Source: Flectonema sp. DT1601 (taxonomy: Eukaryota > Euglenozoa > Diplonemea > Diplonemida > Diplonemidae). Taken from it: a stretch of DNA of 64,000 nt. A program made the translations under genes and the position numbers. The stretch lies in contig OZ025848.1 in NCBI GenBank assembly GCA_964019425.1, positions 434,001-498,000 on the forward strand, in the 5' to 3' direction. The notes below the pieces were generated by a model. It ran no database searches and was not told the origin of the DNA. It saw only the letters and a list, made by a program, of their open reading frames with translations. This document shows, piece by piece, positions 1-11,190 of the stretch; within the stretch, counting starts at the first letter, position 1; each line of letters begins with the position of its first letter.

Positions 1-69
1 TCCCATCAGTTGTTGAGTGTCGCTTACAAACCTTATCCTCTGGGAAAAAAAAAAAAAAAAAAAAAACAG

Positions 70-1878
70 GTTTGTATTGACCTACAACCTACCGACGTGT
101 TGTTCTTCAATACTCATGCGCAACACGGAAACACAGAGTTCGAAAATCCGATCACTGAAGACTGCTCAAGACTAGCTAGCGTCATGTATTACAGAGCCAA
201 ACTCGGAGAACCAAACTGCTTGGGACATTACAAACGACGCAAAAAGGAAAATGATCAAAACAAGAAGGTTAAAATAGGAACCAACACCAATCTCACAAAT
301 GAAAATAAAAGAGTAATATTTACACCGAAAAAAATGGATTTAGCGGAGACCTTAATAGGTTGGTCGAATGCTAAAAATGATGAAAAATTATCGGAGATTA
401 CAAACAAATTAACATCACTGGATACAGTAAAGTGGTTGAATAGTGTTGTGGGATACCATTCTTATATAGATGATGATACTGACATTAGAAATAGTGATAT
501 GTATCTACCACAGAGAGAATATCATACTCGTGAACCAGGAAAACCATCCAAGAGTAGAGCACATGGAAAGAAGTATTCTGGAGGCTTCTCACTTAATCAA
601 ATTCAAGACTTAGAAGTCGATATTCAATCAAAATCTAAAGACGTTCTCCACAACAAAGAAATCATGATTCTCGCATTCGGGAACAGTTTAACCAACGAAT
701 GGCTAACTGCAAGAACAACGTGGTTGGGATACGTAAATAAAGGTTTCTGCTCAATGTCAAAACAGTACAAAGCTACATACGGTACCTCAGCCTCTACATT
801 CATAGAAACAGCTTCCTATACGTGGAAGAACACGGGAACAATGCAGGCTGCTTTTAATCAACTTTGTGATGTTTCATGTGCGATGTTCGAGGCCAAAAAC
901 GGAGTAGACGACATGAACGACTCGAAAGCGAGTGATCGATCAGCCTGGTGGTTAGGATTTGGAGTTCATTTAGTCCGCAGTTTGTTTCATGAATTTGACG
1001 TTCCGTTGTCTTTTATCCCTTTGAGAAAACTAAATATAAAATTAAAAGACTATGAGTTTGGAAGCACTCGGTATTCAAAGGATTTTAGTGAAGAATATCT
1101 AACTGCACGAAAAAAACGAGTCGACGCCTTAAAACAAATGCGTACTGAAGGCTCTCATGAATATCAATCAGCGAGAGATGGTGTTTGGATTGCTAATGAT
1201 CGATTTGATTATCAAACAGAAGATAAAAAAACAGATTACGAGGAATTGTCTCTGCCCCCTCCGAGTCAACGATACGAATCAACGGTTCCAGCGAGTACAC
1301 AGAGTTATAGGAATACTTCTGTAAAGTCTTTGAAAACACTTATCTGGAATCAAACTGTAACACCTGAACGAGTAGAAACAACAGCACCTCCATCATCTAT
1401 ATCGTCTTTATTCTTGTATCAAATGGGTGCTAGACTTCGGTACAATGAACAATATTCACGTACTCCCGAGGGTATTGTTGAGACTTGTAAACGTCCTACT
1501 GACGCATCAAATTCTGAAAATTATCATGTGATTGTGATCAACTCAAAATTATCGACATTGTCAATTTCTACAATGGAAGAAGAATTAACAAAATGCTATG
1601 AACTGCTAACAGTAGGTGGTGTGTTACTTATCAAGGATTGTAATCAACGTCCATTTGACCATGCTCGGTTAAAAAAGAACTACCTCAATGAACGAATAGC
1701 CGCAATCAAATCACTCCGTCAGTTTGAATGTCAACTCTGTTCTGATACCTTCACGGAACTTCATAATCCCAGAGACATCCAAACAATAGTTCAGAAAGTC
1801 GGATTTAAATATCAAACTGCTCTCTGTCAGCTACCTGGATCAGTTAGCAATGAATTTGTTTTAGTATTTGGTAAATAA
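70..1878 (+). CDS. JBP/TET-like 2OG-Fe(II) dioxygenase, C-terminal exon with a second domain (5' partial)
   Basis: The open frame continues from outside the window; its exon begins at 70, straight after a poly(A) tract ending in ACAG. The first ~45 residues read DVLFFNTHAQHGNTEF followed by RLASVMYYRAKL. This matches the end of the double-stranded beta-helix of JBP/TET-type oxygenases: the His of the HGN motif would be the distal iron ligand and the Arg before YYR would bind 2-oxoglutarate. The HxD half must lie upstream. Enzymes of this family hydroxylate thymine or 5-methylcytosine in nuclear DNA. About 500 residues follow that I do not recognise, with a charged linker near residues 60-180. 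The last 120 residues (LLTVGGVLLIKDCN near 535, then a terminal beta hairpin) look like the end of a Rossmann/class I methyltransferase fold. The dioxygenase call is moderately sure; the second domain is inference. Confidence 0.5.
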   Translation, partial: VCIDLQPTDVLFFNTHAQHGNTEFENPITEDCSRLASVMYYRAKLGEPNCLGHYKRRKKENDQNKKVKIGTNTNLTNENKRVIFTPKKMDLAETLIGWSNAKNDEKLSEITNKLTSLDTVKWLNSVVGYHSYIDDDTDIRNSDMYLPQREYHTREPGKPSKSRAHGKKYSGGFSLNQIQDLEVDIQSKSKDVLHNKEIMILAFGNSLTNEWLTARTTWLGYVNKGFCSMSKQYKATYGTSASTFIETASYTWKNTGTMQAAFNQLCDVSCAMFEAKNGVDDMNDSKASDRSAWWLGFGVHLVRSLFHEFDVPLSFIPLRKLNIKLKDYEFGSTRYSKDFSEEYLTARKKRVDALKQMRTEGSHEYQSARDGVWIANDRFDYQTEDKKTDYEELSLPPPSQRYESTVPASTQSYRNTSVKSLKTLIWNQTVTPERVETTAPPSSISSLFLYQMGARLRYNEQYSRTPEGIVETCKRPTDASNSENYHVIVINSKLSTLSISTMEEELTKCYELLTVGGVLLIKDCNQRPFDHARLKKNYLNERIAAIKSLRQFECQLCSDTFTELHNPRDIQTIVQKVGFKYQTALCQLPGSVSNEFVLVFGK

Positions 1879-2437
1879 ATATCGTCTCAGTTACAATTTA
1901 GAGTTTATTTGTAAAAAAAACTTACAGGTTCCTGAAACAGAGATGTATTTCATCTGTGTTGAGCAGATTCAGGCATTGCTTGTACTAATTTTTTTCAACT
2001 ATTTTTAAAACAATATGAGTTGTTGAAGGTATCGTTCTTGAGCAATTCATTCTACGAAAAAAAAAAAAAAAAAAGAAAAAAATGTTTCTGAAATTGAAAT
2101 TTATTAATTTCTGTTGTGCAGAATCAGAGCATCAACTTTTTCATTCTTTTTTTTTAATATTGTTCTCTCTCTCGCCAAACCAAAAAAAAAAAAAAACGGT
2201 TTTTTGATTCAGCTTAATGCTTTGTTCTTAAATCCGTTCGGTGGTTTTGACCACCTTTATTTTTTACATCGTCTAGATTACAAACTCTCACTGTATTTTA
2301 TGTGTACAATTAGTCACATAAAATAGTTATTTTCTAATACTTTTGTTTTTTAAACTGTTTTTCATTATTTGTTTTATTATTTCTTATTAAAATCGATAGG
2401 TGACATTACTTTTAAAAAAAAAAAAAGTAATAATATT
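1879..2437. other. Intergenic spacer and 3'/5' UTRs
   Basis: AT-rich spacer with A runs at about 2057-2074 and 2180-2196. No coding frame of substance. The AG at 2398-2399, 38 nt before the next start codon, is the likely splice acceptor of the following gene. Confidence 0.6.
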
Positions 2438-5400
2438 ATGGAATTGTCACCGCTAGGAGAGTTGCAGCTTCCACCAGGACACTGTGTTAAGGATGTGACG
2501 TGTGCTTGTTTTCATCCGTTGCTTCCAACTGCGTATATTGCTGTTAAAAGATCAGTGGTTGAGTATGATGTTTTGACAGGAGTGGAGATCGGTCATTTCC
2601 CGCTTAGATTACAAGCAACTCATTTGATGTTTTTGAAGAGTCGTAATGCGATAGTTGTTTGTATGATTGACGGATCTATTGTTGTTGTTGAAGTAACTGG
2701 TGGTGAGATCCTCGCTGAGCATCAATCGACAAAATCTGCTGACGCCGTAGCATTCGCTTGCGCCGAGTTACACGAACTTCAGGGATTGCCATATCTGTTT
2801 GGAGCTCGTATGAGAGCCCCCAGCCCTGTCATCGCAGTTAATTTATTCGCAAATAACAAAAAATTAATCAGTTTTCCTGCACACAAAGCAGCTATTACAT
2901 GTCTTACTGTCCATCCAACACTACCCCTGTTAGCTTGTTCTGCTACAGATGGAACGGTAAGAACATTTCAGTTGCCGAACTTTTCACTTTACAATGTTAT
3001 AGATGCGGTACAGGACAAGTCAGGTGGTGTTCGGGTGTTGTGTAGATTACAGTTTCACAGTGGAGGATCTGTTTTAGAGATTGGTTCTGGAAAAACTTCA
3101 CGAAAAAAGAAATCTAAGAGTCTTCGAAAATCAAAAAAACTACAATCATTATTTAAAGACATTCGCTTATTAGTCGTCGCAGAACGATCAATAATCGCCT
3201 ACTACGACATTTCAATCCCGGGGGCACCAACTAAACTAAGAGATTACTTTGGTTCCGGAAGCACCTACCGAGATGCTCATTTTCACAGTCATCGATCTGA
3301 CTTGATATATACACTTGATCATAGAGGTGTTTATAAAACGCTATTTGTCGATCCTGGAAAAGTTGAACAAGCACCGACGGCGTTGACTGTTCAGAGAAAT
3401 AAAAAACAATTTGTACCGAATGCTAAGGCATTTAGCTTACTTGAGGATCACGAGAATATTAAACCGCACACGGTGAGAGTTCGATCGCAGAATAAGTATG
3501 GTCACAGCTCTGTTGTTAGGAGTCTGGTTGACGATGATGGTAAAGTGTCTACTTGGGTTAGATGTACTATGCATTCATCAATGCCGTATTTTTTATTTTA
3601 TGGTCTCGACTTAGCCAATGGTAGAAACGCATCCCTTACAATCCACCATCTAGATTCAATTTGTAATGGACGCTTAGTCGCACTTCCCTTAAACACCCAA
3701 GTCTCTGCTAGCTATCAATATTGGCACAGTAAAGATTTATCTGAACCTAACAACATAATTAATGGAACTGTTTATACTGCTTCTGGAGAAGGGAATCACT
3801 CGATAGTCATTTATAGACATGAAATTTCGACGTGTTTGACGGAAAAGTTGATGGTGATAACTCCTAAAAATGTCGAGCATTGCATTCCTGAAAGGATCAT
3901 TACTTCAGGAAATGAAATCATAATTAGTATTCGGTCTCGTCAGGGGAGTTCGACCACTCCTTTTTGGTGTCGAAAAATACTTCCAAAAAGTTCAAAAGTA
4001 AAACCAGATCTCGTTGAATTCAGTCCAGGCATAGCATCATATGCCTCCCCAACTACCACAATAGTTCTTGGAGAAGAAGGAAAAAGAATATTTCAATTTT
4101 CAACTGAGGCGGGTGAACCGGAAACTCATCTTCTCAAGCGAGGCCTCCGCATCAAAACACTTCTTGTGACAGGTGTGGTATCGGAATTAATATACGTCGC
4201 TCACTGTACAGATGGAAGTGGTCATTCAACAATAAGAATTTTTAAAGAATTTGAATCAGTTGTGTCAGAAGACTGTCTTAATGAACCTCACACTATCGAA
4301 CTTGATCAGAGTGAGAATTTATGGGAAGTTGTGACTGAGAATGAAAGTCATCAGTTGGGAATATTGACATCAGACAGAGTACTGATACTCAACTTAGAAA
4401 CTTTTGATATTGAAGCGAGCTGTTCACCTCCTTCAAGATTACATTCTCTTCATTGGGTTGGAAGGTCATTAATGTTTGGATCTGACAAGAATCTGATGTC
4501 CATAACAAGAAACGGAATCACCAGCAGAGTTGCTTCCCTTCCAAGCCGCTCAACAGTAGCAGCAGTCCTTTCTGACAGAGTGGTTCTTTGTTCTTTAGAT
4601 CAGGGATCAGCAATTATCTGGTCAAAGTATTTGAACACATTTCCAATTCTCTGCAGAGGAGTCCTGTCAATGAATGACACTTCTCAAGTACGATCAACAT
4701 TACGAGATATCGTTCCTCGATATGACTGTTCAACTGTTGGTGAAATACCTGGACTCCTACAACAGATATCCAGAAGGGATTTACATGATCTCGCAAGTAG
4801 TTTATCCTCATCTAGTAGCGAATGGGAAGTCACTTGTCGACTTCACATATTGAATAATGAATTCATTGAGAGCCTAGCTGCTTTAAAGAGAAATGTTAAA
4901 GACGCAAGTCAAACAGACATAGCAAGAGTTGCAACTGATCTATTTCAAGCATGTTCACATGCTGTTAGTGTTAACCCTCACATGATGGAGGATGTTCTGT
5001 CAGTTGTGAATAATCACTTTGAAGTACTTTCACAACTTCGTAAAACAAACGATTCCAAAACAATGAAACGACTGAGTGAATTGTCAACAAATAGTTCTGT
5101 TCAAAGACTTGCATTAGAACTAAGTACCGCAATGAGTAGTAGCGGTAAGAAAACCTTATTACCTCCGAGATCGAGAACTCGTCCAGAGAAGTGGATAATT
5201 GGATCAGCTCTGAGAGGAGCTACTGTAATTATTGAAGACAGTACACCCGATGATAAAACTGAATTAGAATTTCTAACAAGAGGAAGTATCAATTCATATA
5301 TTTACCACAACAATGATGGAGGAGGAACAGCTGGACTTGGTGGTGCGCTCAATCACCATGGAGAAGATGATGATGACGAAGGCTCATCTGAAGAAGGCTC

Positions 5401-7924
5401 TGACGACGGTGGCTTTCAATCTCCAGCTCCTGCCACAGCTGGTCTCGAAGATGACGGTCAGTCGAACCCTGAGAATGAGGATGAGATTGCCCGTCAGCAA
5501 GAGGAACTCAGAAATCAATATTTAAATTCGTTCGCTGGATGTGGAGAGGATGATGATGGAGGTGAAGAGGACGAAGACGGTTTCGAAAGAAAAAATAAAT
5601 TTAAGAAATTTACAATCAAAAAGGAAGCTATCTACCAACCAGCTGTTCTCACAAACATCTCTCTCGGCTTCGCTCTCCCAACAGCTTCCCAGGGAAGACA
5701 CAAAAGTGCGAACGAATCTGACGGCTCACCTCGTCAAGAAGCAGCTGCTCCGAGCACTGAAGCACTACCACCATCGTATTTGGGAACGTCTGCTGATTCG
5801 GTTTGTGTTTTTTTTTATATTTCTTATTATTCATTCTTATGTACAATTGATGTTGTTTGTTCCTACTACTTAGCCCTCAGCCTTCTCCATTACCCCGGAG
5901 CCGCTTTTGCTTGGCTTGTGGTGGCAAGTTTGGAATGCGAGATGATTATTTTGTTGATAATTGTGCACAGTTAGTGCGGCGTGTTAGTGTGCGCACGTGG
6001 GTCAAAGATTCAGTACAGCCTTCTCCATTACCCCGGAGCCGCTTTTGCTTGGCTTGTGGTGGCAAGTTTGGAATGCGAGATGATTATTTTGTTGATAATT
6101 GTGCACAGTTAGTGCGGCGTGTTAGTGTGCGCACGTGGGTCACAGATTCAGTACAGCCTTCTCCATTACCCCGGAGCCGCTTTTGCTTGGCTTGTGGTGG
6201 CAAGTTTGGAATGCGAGATGATTATTTTGTTGATAATTGTGCACAGTTAGTGCGGCGTGTTAGTGTGCGCACGTGGGTCAAAGATTCAGTACAGCCTTCT
6301 CCATTACCCCGGAGCCGCTTTTGCTTGGCTTGTGGTGGCAAGTTTGGAATGCGAGATGATTATTTTGTTGATAATTGTGCACAGTTAGTGCGGCGTGTTA
6401 GTGTGCGCACGTGGGTCACAGATTCAGTACAGCCTTCTCCATTACCCCGGAGCCGCTTTTGCTTGGCTTGTGGTGGCAAGTTTGGAATGCGAGATGATTA
6501 TTTTGTTGATAATTGTGCACAGTTAGTGCGGCGTGTTAGTGTGCGCACGTGAGTCAAAGATTCAGTACAGCCTTCTCCATTACCCCGGAGCCGCTTTTGC
6601 TTGGCTTGTGGTGGCAAGTTTGGAATGCGAGATGATTATTTTGTTGATAATTGTGCATAGTTAGTGCGGCGTGTTAGTGTGCGCACGTGAGTCAAAGATT
6701 CAGTACAGCCTTCTCCATTACCCCGGAGCCGCTTTTGCTTGGCTTGTGGTGGCAAGTTTGGAATGCGAGATGATTATTTTGTTGATAATTGTGCACAGTT
6801 AGTGCGGCGTGTTAGTGTGCGCACGTGAGTCAAAGATTCAGTACAGCCTTCTCCATTACCCCGGAGCCGCTTTTGCTTGGCTTGTGGTGGCAAGTTTGGA
6901 ATGCGAGATGATTATTTTGTTGATAATTGTGCATAGTTAGTGCGGCGTGTTAGTGTGCGCACGTGGGTCACAGATTCAGTACAGCCTTCTCCATTACCCC
7001 GGAGCCGCTTTTGCTTGGCTTGTGGTGGCAAGTTTGGAATGCGAGATGATTATTTTGTTGATAATTGTGCATAGTTAGTGCGGCGTGTTAGTGTGCGCAC
7101 GTGGGTCAAAGATTCAGTACAGCCTTCTCCATTACCCCGGAGCCGCTTTTGCTTGGCTTGTGGTGGCAAGTTTGGAATGCGAGACTCGATAACTTATTTG
7201 TGATATTCTCAAGGCACTCCCCCCGGCAAAAGTAACTTACAACACCAACATCAACACCAACAACAATATTAAAACAGTGTTGTCAGAATGGACTCGGGAA
7301 ACTCGACAGAGGACGTTATGACGATGCTCTCAAGCGATTTCAAGCAGCTCTGGTCTACATGAAGGCTGACTCTATGCAAGTTACTAAGAAAACACCTTTG
7401 ATACAAGTATGTAGACGTAGTCATTGTGATGTGTTTTACTTCTATCCGGTACCAAACATCAAACACTAAAACAGGTCGCTCATTACATCGTTGCCTGTCA
7501 CATGTTAAAAGAAGTAAAAGAGTGCGAGCTGGATGGTGACACGGCAGGTCTCCCAAAACTTCTTTGGGTTCTAATGCAAGTACCGTTGGGTAAGAAGCAT
7601 ATGTTAAGCAATGCTAAGAAGTGCATAGGAGCTAACATGGATGCCGATAATTATGGTATTGTAAAGAAAACAGCTGCTTTATGTGAAGATGGTGAATCAG
7701 TGTTCGTTGATGAACTCGAAAGATGTGATGACAGAGGAGGATCTGATGAATCGGACTTTGCGAAGACCTGTTCTGGAGGAGAGATTACCTTCTGTTGGTC
7801 TACTCATTCTTTGATAGAAGCTTCAACTGCTACAACAAGATGCAGTTATTGTCCGGCAACATTCACAGACACGTCACCTGGTGGAACATGTGCATTCTGC
7901 TCCTACGGTATTATTGAAAGCTGA
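2438..7924 (+). CDS. TSET/TPLATE-complex TWD40-1 (TTRAY)-like beta-propeller subunit, five exons
   Basis: Exons by my model: 2438-5800, 5874-5927, 7278-7406 and 7475-7924 (plus optional repeat exons inside 6019-7169), all joined in phase 0, giving about 1331 aa. The N-terminal ~650 residues are WD40 propeller sequence with the opening CACFHPLLPTAYIAV and HPTLPLLACSATDGTVRTF. The middle contains LHSLHWVGRSLMFGS, an acidic linker, then ISLGFALP, in the order I recall for plant TWD40-1 (At3g50590). The last exons carry a TPR-like helix pair, the motif ANMDADNYG and a C-terminal zinc ribbon (CSYC..., CAFC). TSET is an ancient adaptor-like complex at the plasma membrane, used in endocytosis. The start is the first ATG after the AG at 2399. 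The odd part is the 138-bp repeat array sitting between exon 2 and the TPR exon. The family call rests on memory of the plant protein. Confidence 0.65.
5881..7184. repeat. 138-bp tandem array carrying ten copies of a short exon
   Basis: Segment A (62 bp, starts CCTTCTCCATTACCCC) begins at 5881, 6019, 6157, 6295, 6433, 6571, 6709, 6847, 6985 and 7123, exactly 138 bp apart. Nine copies are followed by segment B (76 bp, ending GATTCAGTACAG); the tenth A runs into unique sequence at 7185. Copies are nearly identical, so the array is young. Each A contains a 47-nt stretch followed by a GTTTGG donor-like site, and each B ends in ACAG, so every unit looks like exon plus 91-nt intron. The first copy has its own acceptor (TTAG at 5871-5873). 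Confidence 0.95.
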
Positions 7925-8194
7925 TTGGCTACATCCGAATTACACTCCGTCACGGACAAGCCTACTTCAACACATGTAACCAAATATATGGTATGATATC
8001 AATCTCGAAACAGTTATGATTTGCTCTTACTATTCTCATCTTGCTTCCCAGAAGACGCTCGTTATTTTGTGTTAAGTTTTGAATCCGCTTTTTTTTTTTT
8101 TTTTTTTTTTTTCCCTTCAGAGTACTGGTCGTTCTTTTGTAATAATAATAATACCCATCTCCTTAACCAGAGTCAATTGATTACTCCACCCGAT

Positions 8195-9275
8195 ATGTCT
8201 GTTCTGATACAACAAAACAATAGAGCAAGAGATGCATACAGAGGTACTCATGATATGAATAATGATGGTTTTAATGACCTTTTGGGAGGACAATTCTGGG
8301 AAGGACTGGAAGGAAGTTCAAGGGGTAGCAGTGTATCACCACCTGGACCTCAAGCGGTAGATACCCCAAAGAGCAGTAGCTATAGCGAAGAGCTGGGGTT
8401 TGATACTGCTGAACCCGTATGGGAATATTTAAAACCTGGTTCTGACACCAAGTGGTCAGAAATGTTCTCTTGGGATGAATTAAGTGAGTGGATAGAAAGT
8501 GGTATTGGAGGGTTTTCTGAAGATTTAGTTTTAAGGTCTGCGACGTTAAGTGTGACGGGTACATTTGAACAGATTCAAACGAGAGAAATAGCTGTAACTC
8601 CTCCACAACCGACAGGAGTTAATCCTAATGCAGCACCGTGGCAGCCTGGAATGAATTTTAATCAAAATGTGAGGAGGCCTGTTGAGAGTGCGCAGCAGCA
8701 TCGTCATCCGGTGCAGCAGCAGCAGCAGCAACAGCAGCAGGTACGTCAGCAGCAGCAACAACAGCAGCAGTCTGCACCTGATAATTGGTATCAACCTCAG
8801 CATTGGAATGCTCCGCCCCCCCCTCTCGCACCTGCACCAGTTTCTACGGACTTACAAGATTCTGTTGTTGTCGAGGAATTGCATGCCGCTATTCTGGTAT
8901 CTGATTTAAGAAATACTCAGGTTGATTTCTTTCTTATTGCCTCACAGCTTAAGGAACTACCTACACCCGATCAGGTTACATTATACTTGCAAAATAACTT
9001 AAGCACTCATCCTGCTATTGAAGTATTCGCCCATCGCTACATCGAAGAGCGATGGGGATGTTTGAGACAAAGTAATGAATTAATTGTTCCTGCTGGTCAA
9101 GAAGAAGAACTAAATTCACTTACATCACACCATGATCGAACAACAGGTCGACGCGTTCGAGGTAGGAAGTGGAAAACAAATAACACAAACACTTCTCAGG
9201 GAAATAACTTTACGTATGTGTATTTACCTTCACAATGTTTCTTATCCATGTGACCACAGGTTACACAGAACATAA
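8195..9275 (+). CDS. GYF-like domain, polyglutamine protein
   Basis: ATG at 8195 follows a T tract ending in CAG (8118-8120). Residues ~70-115 read PVWEYLKP...MFSWDELSEWI..GIGGF..LVLR, spaced like a GYF domain (W-Y, F, W, G-F, L-R), which binds proline-rich partners, as in GIGYF-type translational regulators. A Gln/His-rich stretch (about residues 167-195, mixed CAG and CAA codons) and a Pro run follow, then a ~80-residue helical segment (VVVEELHAAILVSDLRN onward) that I do not recognise. A likely last intron runs 9214-9259 (GTATGT...ACAG) and would give a five-residue tail ending at 9275; unspliced, the frame stops at 9253. The GYF core is degenerate (no GPF motif), so the domain call is tentative. 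Confidence 0.5.
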
Positions 9276-9405
9276 CGTATCAACGAAAACAGGGGAGTTT
9301 CGCACGTACATTCGTACAATAAGAACATGGGGGCGCTCCATGTTCACTGACCCGTTGGGGGCATTTGCTCTCTTTCGGGAATTGTTTCATTTTGTGACAA
9401 AAAAA

Positions 9406-9438
<33 letters not shown>

Positions 9439-9843
9439 GTAAGAAAGAAATAATTATACAAACGGAAAAAAAAAAAAGAAACAAAAAAAAAACTAATTTG
9501 AAAATACTAACATGGGAAATAAATATTAAAAAAAAAAAACAAAAAAAAATGGAAGTATTTGTTGCTTTCCTGGATGCATGCATACGAACTTGAGAAGAAA
9601 AAAAATTGCTTATAGTCTTTCCCATTCTTTTTTTTCCTTCTGTCTCTTCTTTAACAGGGATTGTAAGCGTGTACATTGGTCTTGGAATATACATGCTCAG
9701 GCTTTCTATTAGTTGCAGTTTTTTTTTCTTTTAAAGCTCCTTCGGATACAAGCATTCAGGTGAGAGTCCCCAATCCACAACTCAGAAAGATTAGAGCAAA
9801 AAAAAAAAAAAAAAAACGCGACTCGATGAGGTGAGATACTGGG

Positions 9844-9878
<35 letters not shown>

Positions 9879-10262
9879 CTTCAGCTAACAGATTAGAATA
9901 CCAATTGTCCCGTTTCTACCCCCCTTTGGTTCTGTCATATTGCTGCTTTAAAAAAAAAAATAAAAAAAAATAAAAAAAAAATTGTTGCATATTGTTCCCT
10001 TGTTGCTCGACGTGAGTTAAAAAAAAATAAAAAAAAAAAAATAAATGAAATTCATTTTTTTTCCTCTTCTCTTCCCATTTTGGTTCTTTTCCACGGTGAC
10101 CCGTTTGATCCCTTTTGTCACGGTATAAGGTGAATCTCCCTCGTTGTTTTTCATATTATTTTGCCTGCTTGGTTGTCTCGAAATGTTTTTTTTTTATTTT
10201 TTTTTTATATTTTTTTATTTTATTTGTTTTGTATGTTTCTAGTATAGTAAGGTCCCTTAGGG

Positions 10263-10294
<32 letters not shown>

Positions 10295-10986
10295 GAATAG
10301 CGCATCCGACAAGGACATTAAACGTCCTTCGTGTTCTTTACATCTTAAGGGACAGGCTTTGCAGAGGGCTTTTTTTTTTTAAAAAATAAAAATAGGAATA
10401 AAAAAAACCAAAAGCGAGACAGGGGACCCGTAGTTGCATTTGACTTTTGTTGGTGACTGTTTTAATGCAAAATAAAAAAAATAAAAAATAAAAAATAAAA
10501 AAAATAGAATACAAAATAAAGAAAATAGGAACTCTTAGTGACTTGGTGCTAAGGCATCACCTAGTCATTGTGCCATGGCAATTAATTATCAAATGGCAAA
10601 ATCCTCGTTGTGTGTCACAATTTAAAAAAAAAAAAAAAAAAAAAAAAATAGCATTCCGGATCGTCGGTGTGCTGCAATTTATTTTTTTTATATTTTATTT
10701 TTATTTTTATCTCTTTTCTACTCTAATACAACAAGCACTAAAAAAAAAAAAAAAAAAAAAATAAAACAAAACAAAGCTCTTTTTCTCCGAGGCTTTTTTT
10801 TTTATAGCAGAATTGAACTGCCCTATTGTCGTTTTTTTTGCACAGCTATCTGCGCAACTTCTCCCCTGAATGAAATTGTTGCTCGGTACCTAAAGAGATT
10901 GGGGTTACGTAATCCAGGATCCTTCATTTTTAGGGAATGTGTTGGACACTTAATACGAACCCGCGAATCACAAGGACGAGAAGGAA

Positions 10987-11028
<42 letters not shown>

Positions 11029-11190
11029 TTGCCATCACACCCCTTCCGTCTCTTCTTATCCTTCCCGACACGTCCCAGGTTACCTGCGCAACTTTATTAC
11101 TTTGTTAAGATCAATTGGTAAAGAACAATAAAATAATTTATTCACATTGACAGGTAATATCAAATCAGACCCCTCCCATCCCCAAACAAA
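9276..11190. other. Gene-free spacer rich in A/T homopolymers
   Basis: The longest A runs lie at about 9844-9875, 10263-10291 and 10988-11021, with many shorter mixed A/T runs. No coding frame apart from homopolymer artefacts. AGs at 11153 and 11168 precede the carrier gene start and are its likely splice acceptors. Confidence 0.6.

Noticed and set aside
5857-6552. Continuous frame across five repeat units encoding a 46-aa Cys-containing repeat protein
   Set aside because: 138 bp is a multiple of three, so any frame would repeat, and a TGA ends it at copy 5. The flanking TWD40-1 exons fit better with splicing that uses 47/54-nt exons.
8546-8909. Leu- and Ser-rich frames over the CAG/CAA repeat
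   Set aside because: Shadows of the polyglutamine stretch in the GYF-like gene.
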